A stretch of 64,000 bases of DNA from Phreatobacter aquaticus (GCF_005160265.1 NZ_CP039865.1:4627001-4691000); one strand, 5' to 3'; counted from the first letter of the stretch, positions 7,796 to 17,958 are shown. The notes: generated from the letters alone by a model not told the origin. A program made the numbers and translations.

Positions 7796-9946
7796 ATGCC
7801 CGATCTTCTGATTGAACTCTTCGGCGAGGAAATCCCGGCCCGCATGCAGGCCGATGCCGCGGCCCACCTGCAGAAGGCCGTGACCCAGGCGCTGGTCGAT
7901 CGCGGCTGCCTCTATGAGGGCGCCCGCGCGCTGGTCACCCCGCGCCGCCTGGCCCTCTCGGTCCACGGCCTGCCGGTGGCAACCCCCGACATCAAGGAAG
8001 AGCGCAAGGGCCCGCGGAACAACGCCCCGATGCCAGCCGTTCACGGCTTCTTCAAATCACTAGGAATTCCGCCCCAAGGCTTCGCTCACGCTGATACGCT
8101 TCTGCCGGGCGGTAGCGTGGTTCTCGGTGAAATCACGGTAGAGTTGCGTGGTTCCGGAGCAGACGCTGTCTTCTTTGCAATCCGCAATAAGCCGGGCCGC
8201 CCGACCGCTGAGGTCATTGCCGAGATCGTGCCGGCTGTGGTGCGCGCCTTCCCCTGGCCGAAATCCATGCGCTGGGGCGCGGCCTCGGTCTCGACGAGTT
8301 CGCTCCGCTGGGTGCGCCCGCTCCATTCCATCGTCTGCACCTTCGGCCCTGAGACCGAGGAGCCGGAGGTGATCGCCTTCGACATCGACGGCATCGTCTC
8401 GGGCAACGCAACCCGCGGCCACCGCTTCATGGCGCCGGACGCCATCCGGGTGAAGCGGATGGACGATTATATCGACAGCCTCGAGCGCGCGAAGGTCGTC
8501 GCCGACCCGGAGGAGCGCAAGCGCCGCATCCTCCACGACGCAAAGACCCTTTGCTTCGCGCAGGGGCTGGAACTGGTCGAGGACGAGGGCCTGCTGAATG
8601 AGGTCGCCGGCCTCGTCGAATGGCCGGTGGTCCTCATCGGCTCCTTCGAGGAAGCCTTCCTCGCGATCCCCGACGAGGTCATCCGCGCCACCATCCGCGC
8701 CAACCAGAAATGCTTCGTCGTCCGCGATCCGAAGACCGGGCGCCTCGCCAACCGCTTCGTGCTGACCGCCAATCTGGAAGCGGCTGACGGCGGCAAGGCG
8801 ATTGTCGCCGGCAATGAGCGGGTGATCCGCGCCAGGCTCTCGGACGCGCTCTATTTCTACGAGACCGACCAGAAGCCGCTGCCGGACTTCGAGACCTTCC
8901 CGACGCCGCTCGACCAGCGCATGGCGAAGTTGCGCGCGCTCAACGTCGTGTTCCACGAGAAGCTGGGAACCCAGGGGGCCCGCGTCGACCGCATCAAGGC
9001 ACTGGCGCGCCACATCGCGCCGCTCGTGGGTGCTGATCCGGATCTGGCCGAACGCGCGGCCGAGCTCGCCAAGGCCGATCTCATGACCGAGGTCGTCGGC
9101 GAATTCCCCGAGGTTCAGGGCCTGATGGGCCGGAAATATGCGGTGCTGCAGGGCGAGCCCGAGAGCGTGGCCGCCGCCATCGAGGATCACTACAAGCCGC
9201 AGGGCCCGAGCGACCGCGTGCCGACCGACAAGGTGGCGGTTGCCGTGGCGCTGGCGGACAAACTGGATGTGCTGGTTGGGTTCTGGCGTATCGATGAGAA
9301 GCCGACGGGGTCGAAGGATCCGTTCGCGCTGAGGCGTGCGGCTTTGGGCGTGATCCGCCTGCTGGTCGATAATGGCCTGACATTCCGCCTGACAGCGTTG
9401 GACGGCTTTTCGGCCGACCTCCTCTCCTTCTTCCACGACCGCCTGAAGGTCCTGCTCCGCGACCAGGGCCAGCGTCACGATCTCGTCGATGCCGTGCTCG
9501 GCTCCGGCGAGGGCAATGATGACCTGCTGCTCGTCGTCCGCCGCGTCGAGGCGCTGGCTGCCCTGCTCGCCACCGACGACGGGAAGAACCTGCTCGCCGG
9601 CACCAAGCGCGCCATGAACATCCTGCGCATCGAGGAGAAGAAGGACGGCCGCACCTATTCCGGTGCGCCGGACGCCGCCCTCATCCATGCGGGCCTGCCG
9701 GAGGAGCGCGCGCTCTACGGCCTGCTGCAATCGGCAACGGCGCATGCCCGCGATCACGTGGCGAAGGAAGATTTCGCCGGCGCGATGAAGGCGCTCGCCG
9801 AACTCCGCCCGGCCGTCGATGCCTTCTTCGACAAGGTGACGGTCAATGCCGAGGATGCGGCTGTGCGCGAGAACCGGCTGAAGCTGCTGGCCGAACTGCG
9901 CGCGGCGACGGCAACGGTGGCCGACTTCGCCAAGATCGAGGGCTAG
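7796..9946 (+). CDS. glyS: Glycyl-tRNA synthetase beta subunit
   Basis: The beta subunit binds tRNA-Gly and partners the GlyQ catalytic subunit. The 716-residue protein starts with the family N-terminus [17 protein letters not shown] and contains [19 protein letters not shown] and the HD-like region [22 protein letters not shown], then the C-terminal DALR-type anticodon-binding segment. Length is normal. The ATG at 7796 was chosen because it gives exactly the conserved start. It is the third gene of the glyQ operon. A long inverted repeat follows immediately downstream. Confidence 0.98.
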   Translation: MPDLLIELFGEEIPARMQADAAAHLQKAVTQALVDRGCLYEGARALVTPRRLALSVHGLPVATPDIKEERKGPRNNAPMPAVHGFFKSLGIPPQGFAHADTLLPGGSVVLGEITVELRGSGADAVFFAIRNKPGRPTAEVIAEIVPAVVRAFPWPKSMRWGAASVSTSSLRWVRPLHSIVCTFGPETEEPEVIAFDIDGIVSGNATRGHRFMAPDAIRVKRMDDYIDSLERAKVVADPEERKRRILHDAKTLCFAQGLELVEDEGLLNEVAGLVEWPVVLIGSFEEAFLAIPDEVIRATIRANQKCFVVRDPKTGRLANRFVLTANLEAADGGKAIVAGNERVIRARLSDALYFYETDQKPLPDFETFPTPLDQRMAKLRALNVVFHEKLGTQGARVDRIKALARHIAPLVGADPDLAERAAELAKADLMTEVVGEFPEVQGLMGRKYAVLQGEPESVAAAIEDHYKPQGPSDRVPTDKVAVAVALADKLDVLVGFWRIDEKPTGSKDPFALRRAALGVIRLLVDNGLTFRLTALDGFSADLLSFFHDRLKVLLRDQGQRHDLVDAVLGSGEGNDDLLLVVRRVEALAALLATDDGKNLLAGTKRAMNILRIEEKKDGRTYSGAPDAALIHAGLPEERALYGLLQSATAHARDHVAKEDFAGAMKALAELRPAVDAFFDKVTVNAEDAAVRENRLKLLAELRAATATVADFAKIEG

Positions 9947-9952
9947 GAAAAC

Positions 9953-10085
9953 GTCCTTCGAGGCTCGCTTCGCTCGCACCTCAGGATGAGGTGAGGAGAG
10001 AGGCGGACAGAAACGGGGTCCGACCGCTCGCGCCGCCCTATCCGTTCCTCATCCTGAGGTGCGAGCGAAGCGAGCCTCGAAGGAC
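9953..10085. repeat. Inverted repeat IR1, 39-bp perfect arms
   Basis: Left arm 9953-9991 and right arm 10047-10085 are perfect reverse complements over 39 bases, separated by 55 bases. Each arm is itself imperfectly palindromic (GAGGCTCGC...GCGAGCACCTC type). The layout is that of a REP/BIME-like doublet. It lies between the glyS stop and the convergent methyltransferase gene, so it could also act as a bidirectional terminator or mRNA end. Similar sequence is, from memory, widespread in Hyphomicrobiales genomes. Confidence 0.9.
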
Positions 10086-10125
10086 CAATTTGAGGTCACC
10101 CGAACGACGGGCCAGACGGCAGCGC

Positions 10126-10893
10126 CTAGACGAGCGCCGCTCCGCCCCTCAGCACAGCCTCGGCCGCGTCCGTCGGCTTGCCCTCGCCGTCCTGCAGAAC
10201 CAGCCCCGGCAGGATCGACACCGGCGCGCGCGAGCCCTTGGTCCCCGTGACAATGAGACGGACCGCGGCGGCACCGGGCTTCGGATGGATCGGCGTCAGC
10301 TGGATGCCGCCGAACCTTCCGCTCATGGCGGAAAGCAGCGCCTCCGGCTGGTCGGCACGGTGGATCATGGTCAGCGTGCCGCCGGGCCTGAGCACCGCCA
10401 CCGCCGTGCGCAGGAAGGCACCGATCAGCCCTTCATCCGCCGAATGGGCTTCGCGCCGCCCAGCCTGCGGCGAGGCGCGGTGGCGGGCGACATCATGAAA
10501 GGGCGGGTTGGTCATCACCCGGTCGACGGCGCCGAGAAGCAGCCCGGCTCGCTCGCGCATCGGGCCACGGGCGCGTGCATCCATCACGATCACCCGCGTG
10601 CGGTTGCCCACCCCGTTCAGCCCGGCATTGCGCTCGGCAAGGGCCGCCAGCCCTGGATCGATTTCAACCAAGGTGAGATAGCCAACCGCCACCCGCGCCG
10701 CGAGACAGAAGGCCGCTGTTCCAACGCCTGCGCCGAGGTCGAGCACCCGGTCGCCAGGCACGGCTGGAACCGCTGCGGCGAGCAGCACCGCATCATGGCC
10801 GGCGCGATGGCCCTGGCGGGGCTGCAGCAGCGTGACACGGCCGCCAAGGACGGCGTCCTTCGTCGTGTCGGAAAGGGCGGTCTCCTCGTCCAT
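10126..10893 (-). CDS. tRNA1(Val) adenine-N6 methyltransferase-like protein (TrmN6 family)
   Basis: A class I SAM-dependent methyltransferase of 255 residues. Motif I is VLDLGAGVGTAAF, the acidic ribose-binding residue is in LVEIDP, and the N6-adenine or Gln-type catalytic motif is NPPFHD. The preceding RQGHRAGHDAVLL is characteristic of the TrmN6/YfiC group, which modifies A37 of tRNA-Val. ATG at 10893 gives the family start; in-frame ATG 10929 and TTG 10941 would add 12 or 16 residues. No start has a clear ribosome-binding site. It is downstream of the DUF2007 gene on the same strand. Substrate is inferred from the family. Confidence 0.82.
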   Translation of the reverse strand: MDEETALSDTTKDAVLGGRVTLLQPRQGHRAGHDAVLLAAAVPAVPGDRVLDLGAGVGTAAFCLAARVAVGYLTLVEIDPGLAALAERNAGLNGVGNRTRVIVMDARARGPMRERAGLLLGAVDRVMTNPPFHDVARHRASPQAGRREAHSADEGLIGAFLRTAVAVLRPGGTLTMIHRADQPEALLSAMSGRFGGIQLTPIHPKPGAAAVRLIVTGTKGSRAPVSILPGLVLQDGEGKPTDAAEAVLRGGAALV

Positions 10894-10970
10894 GCTGAAA
10901 CCATGCCACGGAACGGCCCGCGCGCCCATGCGCAGGGTCAAGCCCTGAGGCAGTTTCCGGCCAGGTGTGG

Positions 10971-11198
10971 CTATTGCATCGGCCGCAGCTCATCGCCGAG
11001 CCCGGCATCGATGAGCAGGCGGCGGGTGCTCTCTGCCCTGTCGTCCGGCACCAGAATGCGGATCGGGAAGGCGACGATCCCCGCCTCCAGCGCCGAGATG
11101 TGGCGGTCGGCCACCACGAAGGGAATGCCCGCGCTGGTCAGCAGCGCCTCGACGGCCGAGATCAGAACCGGGTCCGGTGTGCGGATGATTTCCCTCAA
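10971..11198 (-). CDS. DUF2007 domain protein (putative signal-transducing protein)
   Basis: A 75-residue protein that is essentially one DUF2007 domain, with the family pattern REIIRTPDPVLISAVEALL, GIPFVVADRH and the C-terminal ILVPDDRAESTRRLL. I chose TTG at 11198 because GAGGAG lies 10 bases upstream and the protein then starts exactly at the domain. An upstream ATG (11243) would add 15 residues of poor quality. It sits 77 bases ahead of the methyltransferase gene on the same strand and is divergent from the prenyltransferase. Function unknown. Confidence 0.8.
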   Translation of the reverse strand: MREIIRTPDPVLISAVEALLTSAGIPFVVADRHISALEAGIVAFPIRILVPDDRAESTRRLLIDAGLGDELRPMQ

Positions 11199-11309
11199 AT
11201 TGCGTGGCTCCTCGCGCGAATGCGACTTTTCGTGACGCTGCAATGGCTTGAGAACCTAGCACCTTCTTTCTATGGTCCGCCCGGTAATCCCCGCTGACCG
11301 GAGCATGGT

Positions 11310-12317
11310 GTGGCAGTCGTCGTCCCGTTCGAAAAGGAAACCGCGTCCATCGAGGCCATGGTGCGCGCCACCAAGGCCGACATGGAACGCGTCAACGCGA
11401 TGATCCTGTCGCGCACCGGCTCCGAGGTCACCATGATCCCGGAAGTGGCGAACCACCTGATCTCGTCGGGCGGCAAGCGGCTTCGCCCCATGCTGACGCT
11501 CGCGACAGCGGCGCTGGCCGGCTATCATGGCGACGGCCATGTGAAGCTCGCCGCGGCGGTTGAGTTCATGCACACCGCCACCCTCCTGCACGATGATGTG
11601 GTCGACGAGAGCGACATGCGCCGCGGCAAGCCGGCGGCCCGCATGGTCTGGGGCAACGAGGCCTCCGTGCTGGTCGGCGACTTCCTGCTCGGCCAGGCCT
11701 TCAAGATGATGGTCGAGGTCGGCTCGATGCGCGCGCTCGACATTCTCGCCACCGCCGCAGCCGTCATCGCCGAGGGCGAGGTGGCCCAGCTTGCCGCCGC
11801 CAAGAACACCGCCACCACCGAGGACGAATATCTCACCGTCATCAAGGGCAAGACGGCCGAGCTGTTCGCTGCTGCCTGCGAAGTCGGCCCGGTGATTGCC
11901 GACCGTCCCAAGGCCGAACAGGCCGCCGCCCGCGCCTATGGCATGAATCTCGGCATCGCCTTCCAGCTGGTCGACGATGCGCTCGACTATGGCGGCAAGG
12001 CGCAGAAACTCGGCAAGAATGTCGGCGACGATTTCCGCGAGGGCAAGATCACCCTGCCGGTGCTGCTGGCCTTCCGGCGCGGGACCGAACAGGAGCGCCT
12101 GTTCTGGAAGCGGACCCTGGTGGAAAGCACCATCGAGGACGGCGATCTCGAGACGGCCATCGGCCTGATGACCAAGCACAGTGCGCTGGCCGACACGGTG
12201 GAGCGCGCCCGCCACTATGGCGACAAGGCCAATGATGCGCTGGCCCTGTTCCCCGACGGCGCGATGAAACACGCGCTGATGGAAGCTGTCGCCTTCTGCA
12301 TCGCCCGGGCGCACTGA
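11310..12317 (+). CDS. ispB: Long-chain polyprenyl diphosphate synthase (octaprenyl/decaprenyl type)
   Basis: Condenses IPP units onto an allylic diphosphate to make the ubiquinone side chain. The 335-residue protein has both Asp-rich motifs: [15 protein letters not shown] (first, with DDVVD) and [12 protein letters not shown] (second), plus GGKRLRPML. The start is GTG at 11310. Chain length cannot be read from the sequence with certainty; alphaproteobacteria usually make Q-10 or Q-8. The gene is followed two bases later by queC and they are probably co-transcribed. Confidence 0.94.
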   Translation: MAVVVPFEKETASIEAMVRATKADMERVNAMILSRTGSEVTMIPEVANHLISSGGKRLRPMLTLATAALAGYHGDGHVKLAAAVEFMHTATLLHDDVVDESDMRRGKPAARMVWGNEASVLVGDFLLGQAFKMMVEVGSMRALDILATAAAVIAEGEVAQLAAAKNTATTEDEYLTVIKGKTAELFAAACEVGPVIADRPKAEQAAARAYGMNLGIAFQLVDDALDYGGKAQKLGKNVGDDFREGKITLPVLLAFRRGTEQERLFWKRTLVESTIEDGDLETAIGLMTKHSALADTVERARHYGDKANDALALFPDGAMKHALMEAVAFCIARAH

Positions 12318-12319
12318 GC

Positions 12320-13030
12320 ATGGCCGAGGCTGGCGGGGCGCTGGTCCTGTTTTCTGGCGGCCAGGATTCGGCGACCTGCCTCGCCTGGGCGCTCGACCGG
12401 TTCGACCATGTGGAGACGCTGGGCTTCGACTATGGCCAGCGCCATCTGGTGGAGCTGGCCTGCCGCGCCGCGATCCGCGATGGCCTGCCGACGATCCGGC
12501 ATGGCTGGGAGCAGCGGCTCGGCCCCGATCACACGCTGAACCTCGCCGCCCTCGGCGAAGTGTCGAACACCGCGCTGACCCGCGACATGGCGATCGAGAT
12601 GGGCGAGAGTGGCCTGCCCAACACGTTCGTGCCCGGCCGCAATATCGTGTTCCTCACCTTCGCCGCGGCGCTCGCCTATCGGCGTGGCCTGAAGCACATC
12701 GTCGCCGGCATGTGCGAGACCGATTATTCCGGCTATCCCGACTGCCGCGACGACACGATCAAGGCGCTTCAGGTGGCGCTCAATCTCGGCATGGACAAGC
12801 GCTTCGTGCTGCACACGCCGCTGATGTGGATCGACAAGGCGGCAACCTGGCGGCTTGCCGAAGATCTCGGTGGCAAGCCGCTGGTGGACCTCATCGTCGA
12901 GCAGTCGCATTCCTGCTATCTCGGCGACCGCGCCCACCACCACGACTGGGGCTTCGGCTGTGGCACCTGCCCCGCCTGCCAGCTGCGCGCGGACGGCTGG
13001 CGGCGCTATGTGGCTGAACCCGTCGCCTAA
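12320..13030 (+). CDS. queC: 7-cyano-7-deazaguanine synthase
   Basis: QueC converts 7-carboxy-7-deazaguanine to preQ0 with ATP and ammonia, in the queuosine pathway. The 236-residue protein has the PP-loop SGGQDS at residues 12-17, FDYGQRH, and the zinc-binding C-terminus with C199, C214, C217 and C220. It starts two bases after the prenyltransferase stop. Its last four bases overlap the convergent ispE 3' end (13027-13030). No other que genes are present in the window. No preQ1 riboswitch is evident upstream. Confidence 0.96.
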   Translation: MAEAGGALVLFSGGQDSATCLAWALDRFDHVETLGFDYGQRHLVELACRAAIRDGLPTIRHGWEQRLGPDHTLNLAALGEVSNTALTRDMAIEMGESGLPNTFVPGRNIVFLTFAAALAYRRGLKHIVAGMCETDYSGYPDCRDDTIKALQVALNLGMDKRFVLHTPLMWIDKAATWRLAEDLGGKPLVDLIVEQSHSCYLGDRAHHHDWGFGCGTCPACQLRADGWRRYVAEPVA

Positions 13031-13923
13031 CCCAGCATGGTCGACTTGATCCACCAGTCCGGATGGACAGCACGGATCTGCTGCGCGGCCGCGGCGCTCG
13101 CCCGGCACGTGTCGAACAGCCCGAACACCGTCGCGCCCGATCCCGACATCCGCGCCAACCGGCATCCGGGCGCCTGACGCAGCAGGCCGAGCGCCTCTCC
13201 GATCACCGGAGCAAGGGCGATCGCCGGCGGTTCGAGATCGTTGCGGGTGCCGACCAGCAGCGTCACGAGGTCTGCGCGACGCCGTGCGAGGGAGGAGGAT
13301 TCCAGCGCGTGGCGCTCCAGGCGCGCAGCCGGATCGGCTGGGCATTCGCGGCCCGGTTCCAAGGCCAGCTTGCGGAACACGTCCGGCGTCGGCACAGCGA
13401 CCCGTGGATTGATCATCAGCGCCGGCAGGCTCGGAAGATCGATCGCCTGACCAAGGTCCGCGCCCGTGCCACGCATCATCCGGGTGCGCGGGTCGAGGCA
13501 GACAGGCACATCCGAACCGGTGAGCCGCGCGGCTTCCATGACGCGGGGATCGTCGAGGGACAGCCGTCCCGCCTCGGCGAGCAGCCGCAAGGCCGCCGCT
13601 GCATCCGAGGAACCGCCGCCAAGCCCCGCCGCAACCGGCAGCCGCTTGGTCAGCGTGAACAGGCCACGCGGCAGATCTGGCACGCGATGGGCAAGAAGAT
13701 GCGCCGCCTTCAGCACGAGATTGTCGGCATCGGGCCCCGCTGCCGCGGCAGCCGGCCCCTTCACGATCAGCGCGAAGTCGGTGCCACCGGGGGCGAAGCT
13801 CAGATCGTCGCCAGTCCGGGCGAAGACGACCAGGCTTTCGAGATCATGATAGCCATCGCTCCGACGCCGCCTCACCGCCAGCGTCAGATTGACCTTGGCC
13901 GGCGCGAAGGCATCACGCAGCAT
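13027..13923 (-). CDS. ispE: 4-diphosphocytidyl-2-C-methyl-D-erythritol kinase
   Basis: The GHMP kinase of the MEP isoprenoid pathway. The 298-residue protein has [12 protein letters not shown] at the start, the ATP-binding [20 protein letters not shown] (about residues 91-110) and the C-terminal [13 protein letters not shown] motif 3. It lies 9 bases downstream of the TPR-protein gene and is probably its operon partner. The product IPP pathway also feeds the polyprenyl synthase encoded about 1 kb away on the other strand. Confidence 0.97.
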   Translation of the reverse strand: MLRDAFAPAKVNLTLAVRRRRSDGYHDLESLVVFARTGDDLSFAPGGTDFALIVKGPAAAAAGPDADNLVLKAAHLLAHRVPDLPRGLFTLTKRLPVAAGLGGGSSDAAAALRLLAEAGRLSLDDPRVMEAARLTGSDVPVCLDPRTRMMRGTGADLGQAIDLPSLPALMINPRVAVPTPDVFRKLALEPGRECPADPAARLERHALESSSLARRRADLVTLLVGTRNDLEPPAIALAPVIGEALGLLRQAPGCRLARMSGSGATVFGLFDTCRASAAAAQQIRAVHPDWWIKSTMLG

Positions 13924-13932
13924 CGCCTGCCG

Positions 13933-15720
13933 TCAGTTCGGCGATGATTGCGGCTGAGCCTGGCCCGTGGTCCGGCTGCCGGCGAGCGGCGATTCCTTCA
14001 GGCCATTGGCGATCTTGTCGAGGATGCGCGGCAGGTCGGTCGGCTCGGGCTTCAGATCGCGCGCATGGTTCCACTGGAACTGCGCATCGAGCGTGCGGCC
14101 AACGCGCCAATAGGCATCGCCGAGATGATCATTGAGCACCGGATCCTCCGGCTTGAGTTCGATCGCGCGCTCAAGCTCGGTCACCGCTTCCTCGAACCGT
14201 CCCAGCCGATAATAGGCCCAGCCGAGGCTGTCGACGATGTAGCCGTCCTCCGGCGTCAGTTCGACGGCCTTGCGCACCAGCGCCAAGCCCTCCTCGAGAT
14301 TGATGCCCTGGTCGACCCACGAATAGCCGAGATAGTTCAGCACCTGGGCACGCCCGCGCGCATTGTTCTCGGGCACCAATTCCATCGCCTTCCTCAGGTC
14401 GGCTTCGGCCTTGGCCCATTGCTGCGAGCGCTCGTAGGAAATGCCGCGGAAATAGAAATAGATCCAATGCTGCCGGTCGGGATTGGGGATCAGCGCCAGC
14501 GCCTTGGTGTAGACATCGGCGGCCTCGGCGAAGATCTTGCGGCCCCGCAGGATGTTGCCGAGGGCCTGGAGCGCTTCCAGATCGTCAGGCTTGGCGGCAA
14601 TCAGCGCCGTCAGGGACTTGCGGGCTTCGTCCGTCTCTTCCAGCAGGTCGAGGTTCAGCGCCCGCTGCACCTGGGCATTGCGATAGACCGGCGACGTGTT
14701 CGGGATCATGTCGAACACGGCAATGGCGCGGCGCGGCAGCTTCAGGAACTCGTAGAGATCGGCGAGCGACAGGATGGCGAGCTCGTGCTCCGGCTCGATC
14801 CAGCGGGCAAGCTGCAGATAGATGAGGGCCAGGTCCTCACCACCCTGGCGCGACAGCGCGGAGCCGAGGCCGTAGAGCACTTCGGCGACACCCTGCTGGC
14901 TGGTGCGCACCATCGGCGGCAGCGTCGCATTCGCCTCGCGCAGGCGCCGCTCGGCATCCTGGACGATCGGGTGGTTAGGAATGACCTTGCCATAGGCCGA
15001 ATAGATCTTGAGGGCTTCCTCGGCGTTCTTTGCCCGCGAGGTCCAGCGGCCATAGGCATCGACAATGCGCAGGATGGTCGAATCCAGGCGATAGGCCTCC
15101 TCCAGCCGGCGGCCGGCATCGGGCCGGCGGCCGGCCGCGTCGAGGATCAGGCCGGCATGGAACTGCTTGAACAGGTTGAACCAGTCGGCGCCCACCAGAC
15201 GATCGACCACTTTCACGGCCTCGGTGGAATCGCCGGACCCCATATAGGACCAGCCCAGCAGAAGGGTGGAGGTCAGGTCGGCATTGGCGCGCGGCGCCGC
15301 GTTCAGATGGGTGCGGGCCGCCTGGTACTGGCGCGTCTTCAGCGCCTTCACAGCCAGCGTCAGGCGCGCCAGGCGGTGCTGACGGTCAACCTGGATCAAG
15401 CGCTCGGCGAGCGGCGCGGCCTCGTCGATATTGCCATCGGCGAGCGTCGTGACGAAGGCGCGCTCGAGGATTTCGGCGTTGCGCGGGTCCTGACGCAAGG
15501 CAGCGCGCCAGAACACCGAGGAAGCCGCAGTGTCGCGCGCATTGGCCGCCAGACGGGCAGCCAGCACATTGCCATAGACCGATGTGCGCAGCGCATCCCG
15601 GAACAGCGGGGTCGCGCCAAGCGGCTGGTAGGTGGTCGGAGGGGCCGCGGACGCCGCCGGCATGCCACTAACCACGGCCAGGACAAGGGCTGAGGCGCGA
15701 AGGAAGGTCTTGAAGGTCAC
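13933..15720 (-). CDS. Secreted TPR-repeat protein
   Basis: A 595-residue protein with a signal peptide (MTFKTFLRASALVLAVVSGMPAASA) and TPR-like helical repeats through most of its length, for example DLEALQALGNILRGRKIFAEAADVYTKAL, GYIVDSLGWAYYRLGRFEEAVTELERAIEL and DPVLNDHLGDAYWRVGRTLDAQFQW. The last repeats are the most regular. Such proteins are common upstream of ispE in Hyphomicrobiales (from memory) and are presumed periplasmic or outer-membrane-associated scaffolds. The start is at 15720 and the gene abuts ispE with a 9-base gap. No enzymatic domain is visible. Confidence 0.9.
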   Translation of the reverse strand: MTFKTFLRASALVLAVVSGMPAASAAPPTTYQPLGATPLFRDALRTSVYGNVLAARLAANARDTAASSVFWRAALRQDPRNAEILERAFVTTLADGNIDEAAPLAERLIQVDRQHRLARLTLAVKALKTRQYQAARTHLNAAPRANADLTSTLLLGWSYMGSGDSTEAVKVVDRLVGADWFNLFKQFHAGLILDAAGRRPDAGRRLEEAYRLDSTILRIVDAYGRWTSRAKNAEEALKIYSAYGKVIPNHPIVQDAERRLREANATLPPMVRTSQQGVAEVLYGLGSALSRQGGEDLALIYLQLARWIEPEHELAILSLADLYEFLKLPRRAIAVFDMIPNTSPVYRNAQVQRALNLDLLEETDEARKSLTALIAAKPDDLEALQALGNILRGRKIFAEAADVYTKALALIPNPDRQHWIYFYFRGISYERSQQWAKAEADLRKAMELVPENNARGRAQVLNYLGYSWVDQGINLEEGLALVRKAVELTPEDGYIVDSLGWAYYRLGRFEEAVTELERAIELKPEDPVLNDHLGDAYWRVGRTLDAQFQWNHARDLKPEPTDLPRILDKIANGLKESPLAGSRTTGQAQPQSSPN

Positions 15721-15971
15721 TGTCGCTCTTTCGTCATCACGACCGGAAGGCGGCCCTTCGCTGCAACCAGCGCCGGCAAGCCCAAATCATCTGACCACAT
15801 TGCCCTCAGAAGGGGGTGATCCGCAAGGCGACCATGGTTTCGGAAAGCGGCGAGGACGTGGCAACGGCTGCCCAACTTGTCGGCATCTCCGGCCGGCGCA
15901 ACGGTGCAAAGCTTGAATGTCGGGGCTCCAGCCGATAGGTGCAGCCAGCACCGTTTCAGGAACTGCACGCC

Positions 15972-16898
15972 ATGGCCTCACCCGCCCCCTCGCCGGCCGA
16001 CGACCTGGTCACCATCCGCGATCTCGTGCGCTACGGCGTCAGCCGCTTCAATGCGGCCAGGCTCACCTATGGCCATGGCACGGCAACCGCCGTCGACGAG
16101 GCAGCCTTCATGGTGCTGGAGAGCCTGTCGCTGCCGGTGGACGAACTGGCGCCCTGGCTCGAGGCACGGCTGACCTTCGCGGAACGCGGCAAGATCATCG
16201 ACCTGTTCGAACAGCGGATCGCCACCCGCAAGCCGGCGCCCTATCTGCTCGGCAAGGCCTATATCCAGGGCATACCGTTCCGCGTCGACGAGCGTGTGAT
16301 CATCCCGCGCTCCTATCTTGGCGAATTGCTGCTCGGTGGCACGCTCGGCCAGGACGGTCTCGGTCTGATCCCGGATCCCTTCGCCATCACCTCGGCGCTT
16401 GATCTCTGCACCGGCTCCGGCTGCCTAGCGATCCTCGCAGCCATGTGCTTTCCGGAAGCGGCCGTCGATGCGGTCGACCTGTCGTCCGATGCGCTCGACG
16501 TCGCGAAGCTGAACGTGGCCGATCACCACATGGAGGAGCGCGTGCGCCTCGAGCACGGCGACCTGTTCGAGCCGCTTGCCGGACGCCGCTATGACCTGAT
16601 CATCGCCAACCCGCCTTATGTGGCCGCCGCCGAGGTTGCCGCCTTCCCGCCGGAATATCAGAGCGAGCCCGTGCTCGCGCACCATGGCGGGCCCGACGGC
16701 CTCGACACGGTGCGCCGCATCCTGGCCCAGGCCGGCACCTATCTGAACGCGAATGGCGGCCTGCTCTGCGAGATCGGCACGGGGCGTGATCTGATCGAGC
16801 AGGAATTCCCCAACGTGCCGTTCCTCTGGATCGATACGGAAGCCAGCGACGGCGAGGTGTTCTGGCTGAATGCGCGAGATCTCGGCCTGCAGGCCTGA
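15972..16898 (+). CDS. prmB: 50S ribosomal protein L3 N5-glutamine methyltransferase
   Basis: A 308-residue HemK-type methyltransferase. It has motif I ALDLCTGSGCLAILAA, the acidic AVDLSSDAL and the catalytic NPPYV motif that binds the amide of glutamine. The N-terminal helical domain and the loop VIIPRSYLGELL (rather than RPETE) fit PrmB, which modifies ribosomal protein L3, more than PrmC. ATG at 15972 is preferred; a GTG at 15939 would add 11 residues. It is divergent from the TPR gene, and nearly meets the convergent small secreted gene (3-base gap). Confidence 0.93.
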   Translation: MASPAPSPADDLVTIRDLVRYGVSRFNAARLTYGHGTATAVDEAAFMVLESLSLPVDELAPWLEARLTFAERGKIIDLFEQRIATRKPAPYLLGKAYIQGIPFRVDERVIIPRSYLGELLLGGTLGQDGLGLIPDPFAITSALDLCTGSGCLAILAAMCFPEAAVDAVDLSSDALDVAKLNVADHHMEERVRLEHGDLFEPLAGRRYDLIIANPPYVAAAEVAAFPPEYQSEPVLAHHGGPDGLDTVRRILAQAGTYLNANGGLLCEIGTGRDLIEQEFPNVPFLWIDTEASDGEVFWLNARDLGLQA

Positions 16899-16901
16899 CG
16901 A

Positions 16902-17234
16902 TCAGCGGCACATATAGGTCGAGCGCACCGGATTTCCGTAGGCGTCGAAGACCCAATGGCGGTGCATGCAGACCCTTGGACCGCCCCGGTCGACAACAGT
17001 CGATCCGAACCGGGCGCGGTGGCTCATAACGGCCATTGACCCATAGTCTCCAGAGCGAAGCCCGGCACCGCGGAAGCCGGTCCCATGGAAACCGCCGCCA
17101 TGAAACCCGCTGCTATGAAACCCGCCGCCGTGAAACCCGCCGCCGCGACCAAAGCCGCGCGCGTCCGCGCTCGAGGCGCTGCCCAAGGCGATAGCTGCAA
17201 CCGCGAGGGCCGCGAATGCGCTTGACCGGATCAT
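16902..17234 (-). CDS. Small Gly/His-rich secreted protein (paralogue A1)
   Basis: A 110-residue exported protein: signal peptide (MIRSSAFAALAVAAIALGSASSADA), then RGFGRGGGFHGGGFH followed by repeated G-x-GFHG units, then a C-terminal domain with C-x4-WV-x3-YG-x8-C. The same architecture and identical C-terminal spacing appear in the gene at 23151-23495. Both genes are preceded by the GAACC-N16-(C/A)GACYYATG element. The Gly/His repeats could bind metals; that is inference. The gene ends 3 bases from prmB in convergent orientation. Confidence 0.82.
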   Translation of the reverse strand: MIRSSAFAALAVAAIALGSASSADARGFGRGGGFHGGGFHSSGFHGGGFHGTGFRGAGLRSGDYGSMAVMSHRARFGSTVVDRGGPRVCMHRHWVFDAYGNPVRSTYMCR

Positions 17235-17276
17235 GATCGTCTCCAGGGTAAGGGACGGGCCTCGTTGCCCGTTCAG

Positions 17277-17307
17277 CCATAGGTCGATCGATCAAGGCGC
17301 AAGGTTC
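17277..17307 (-). promoter_or_regulatory. ECF-type promoter element D (GAACC-N16-CGACCTATGG)
   Basis: On the minus strand GAACC (17307-17303), 16 bases, then CGACCTATGG (17286-17277). The element lies 42 bases upstream of the start of the Gly/His-rich secreted gene. The sequence and spacing match three other elements in the window (23069, 48923, 49742). GAACC with a CGAC box 16 bases on resembles ECF sigma -35/-10 pairs. The sigma factor is not encoded here. Confidence 0.65.
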
Positions 17308-17321
17308 AAGCCGACGAGGGC

Positions 17322-17822
17322 CTAAGCCTCACCGGCCAGGGCATCCAGCCTCTCGCCGTCCAGCCGGTAGAAGATCGCTGGCCGGACCTTCATGCCCATC
17401 CGCTCGTAGAAGCGCTGCGCACCCTCGTTCTGCGGTTCTGCGGTGAGGTCCAGGCGATGGATCCCGCGAGCCCGGGCATGTGCCGCCAGGAAGCGCAGAA
17501 GCGCCTCGCCGATCCCGCCGCCACGCGCTGTCTCGACGACAAACAGGTCCTTGAGAAACAAGACTCCGCCCAGCCGGCGGCCCGGGTGGATCAGCGCGAA
17601 GAAGGCGATGCCCACTGGCAGACCATCACGCCGCGCCAGCACGATCTGCGTGGCGAGATCGGGGTCGGTCTCGATGCGGCGGAGCATCGCTGTGACATCC
17701 TCGGCGCTGCTCGGCTCCAGATGCGGATTGTAGTACCGGTCCATCGCCTGGTTCATCCAGACGATGTCGGCATGGTCGGCCGGGCCGCAGAGGTGGATGT
17801 CGATGGGTGTCTGCGGGCTCAT
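17322..17822 (-). CDS. GNAT family N-acetyltransferase
   Basis: A 166-residue GCN5-related acetyltransferase. The acetyl-CoA-binding motif A is visible as FVVETARGGGIGEALLRFL (about residues 93-111), followed by motif B with NEGAQRFYERMG near residue 135. The substrate cannot be told from the sequence. It is a single gene, upstream on the same strand of the Gly/His-rich gene but separated by that gene's own promoter element. Family call is firm. Confidence 0.88.
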   Translation of the reverse strand: MSPQTPIDIHLCGPADHADIVWMNQAMDRYYNPHLEPSSAEDVTAMLRRIETDPDLATQIVLARRDGLPVGIAFFALIHPGRRLGGVLFLKDLFVVETARGGGIGEALLRFLAAHARARGIHRLDLTAEPQNEGAQRFYERMGMKVRPAIFYRLDGERLDALAGEA

Positions 17823-17928
17823 GGGCGTCCTTGATCGCGTCAGAACGACGCGACCGCCATCAAGCCCTCAAGGCACCGTCAATTCCAATTCAACGCTCTG
17901 ACGCTATCCATCAGCCGGGCTGCTGGAC

Positions 17929-17948
17929 GGCGGAGAGAGCTCTCCGCC
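17929..17948 (-). terminator. Palindromic hairpin after ettA
   Basis: GGCGGAGAG and CTCTCCGCC flank two bases, 10 bases after the ettA stop codon. It may be a terminator, but there is no U-tract, so confidence is low. Confidence 0.35.
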
Positions 17949-17958
17949 GAGCACCCGA

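Noticed and set aside
8060-9979. A 639-codon open frame antisense to glyS
   Set aside because: GlyS is complete on the plus strand; the reverse frame is a compositional shadow.
13948-15693. A 581-codon open frame antisense to the TPR gene
   Set aside because: The TPR repeats and signal peptide on the minus strand are clear; the plus frame has no recognisable domain.
17090-17160. Short tandem repeats resembling a CRISPR or minisatellite
   Set aside because: They are the coding sequence for GGFHG-type repeats of a secreted protein. Units are too short and in frame.
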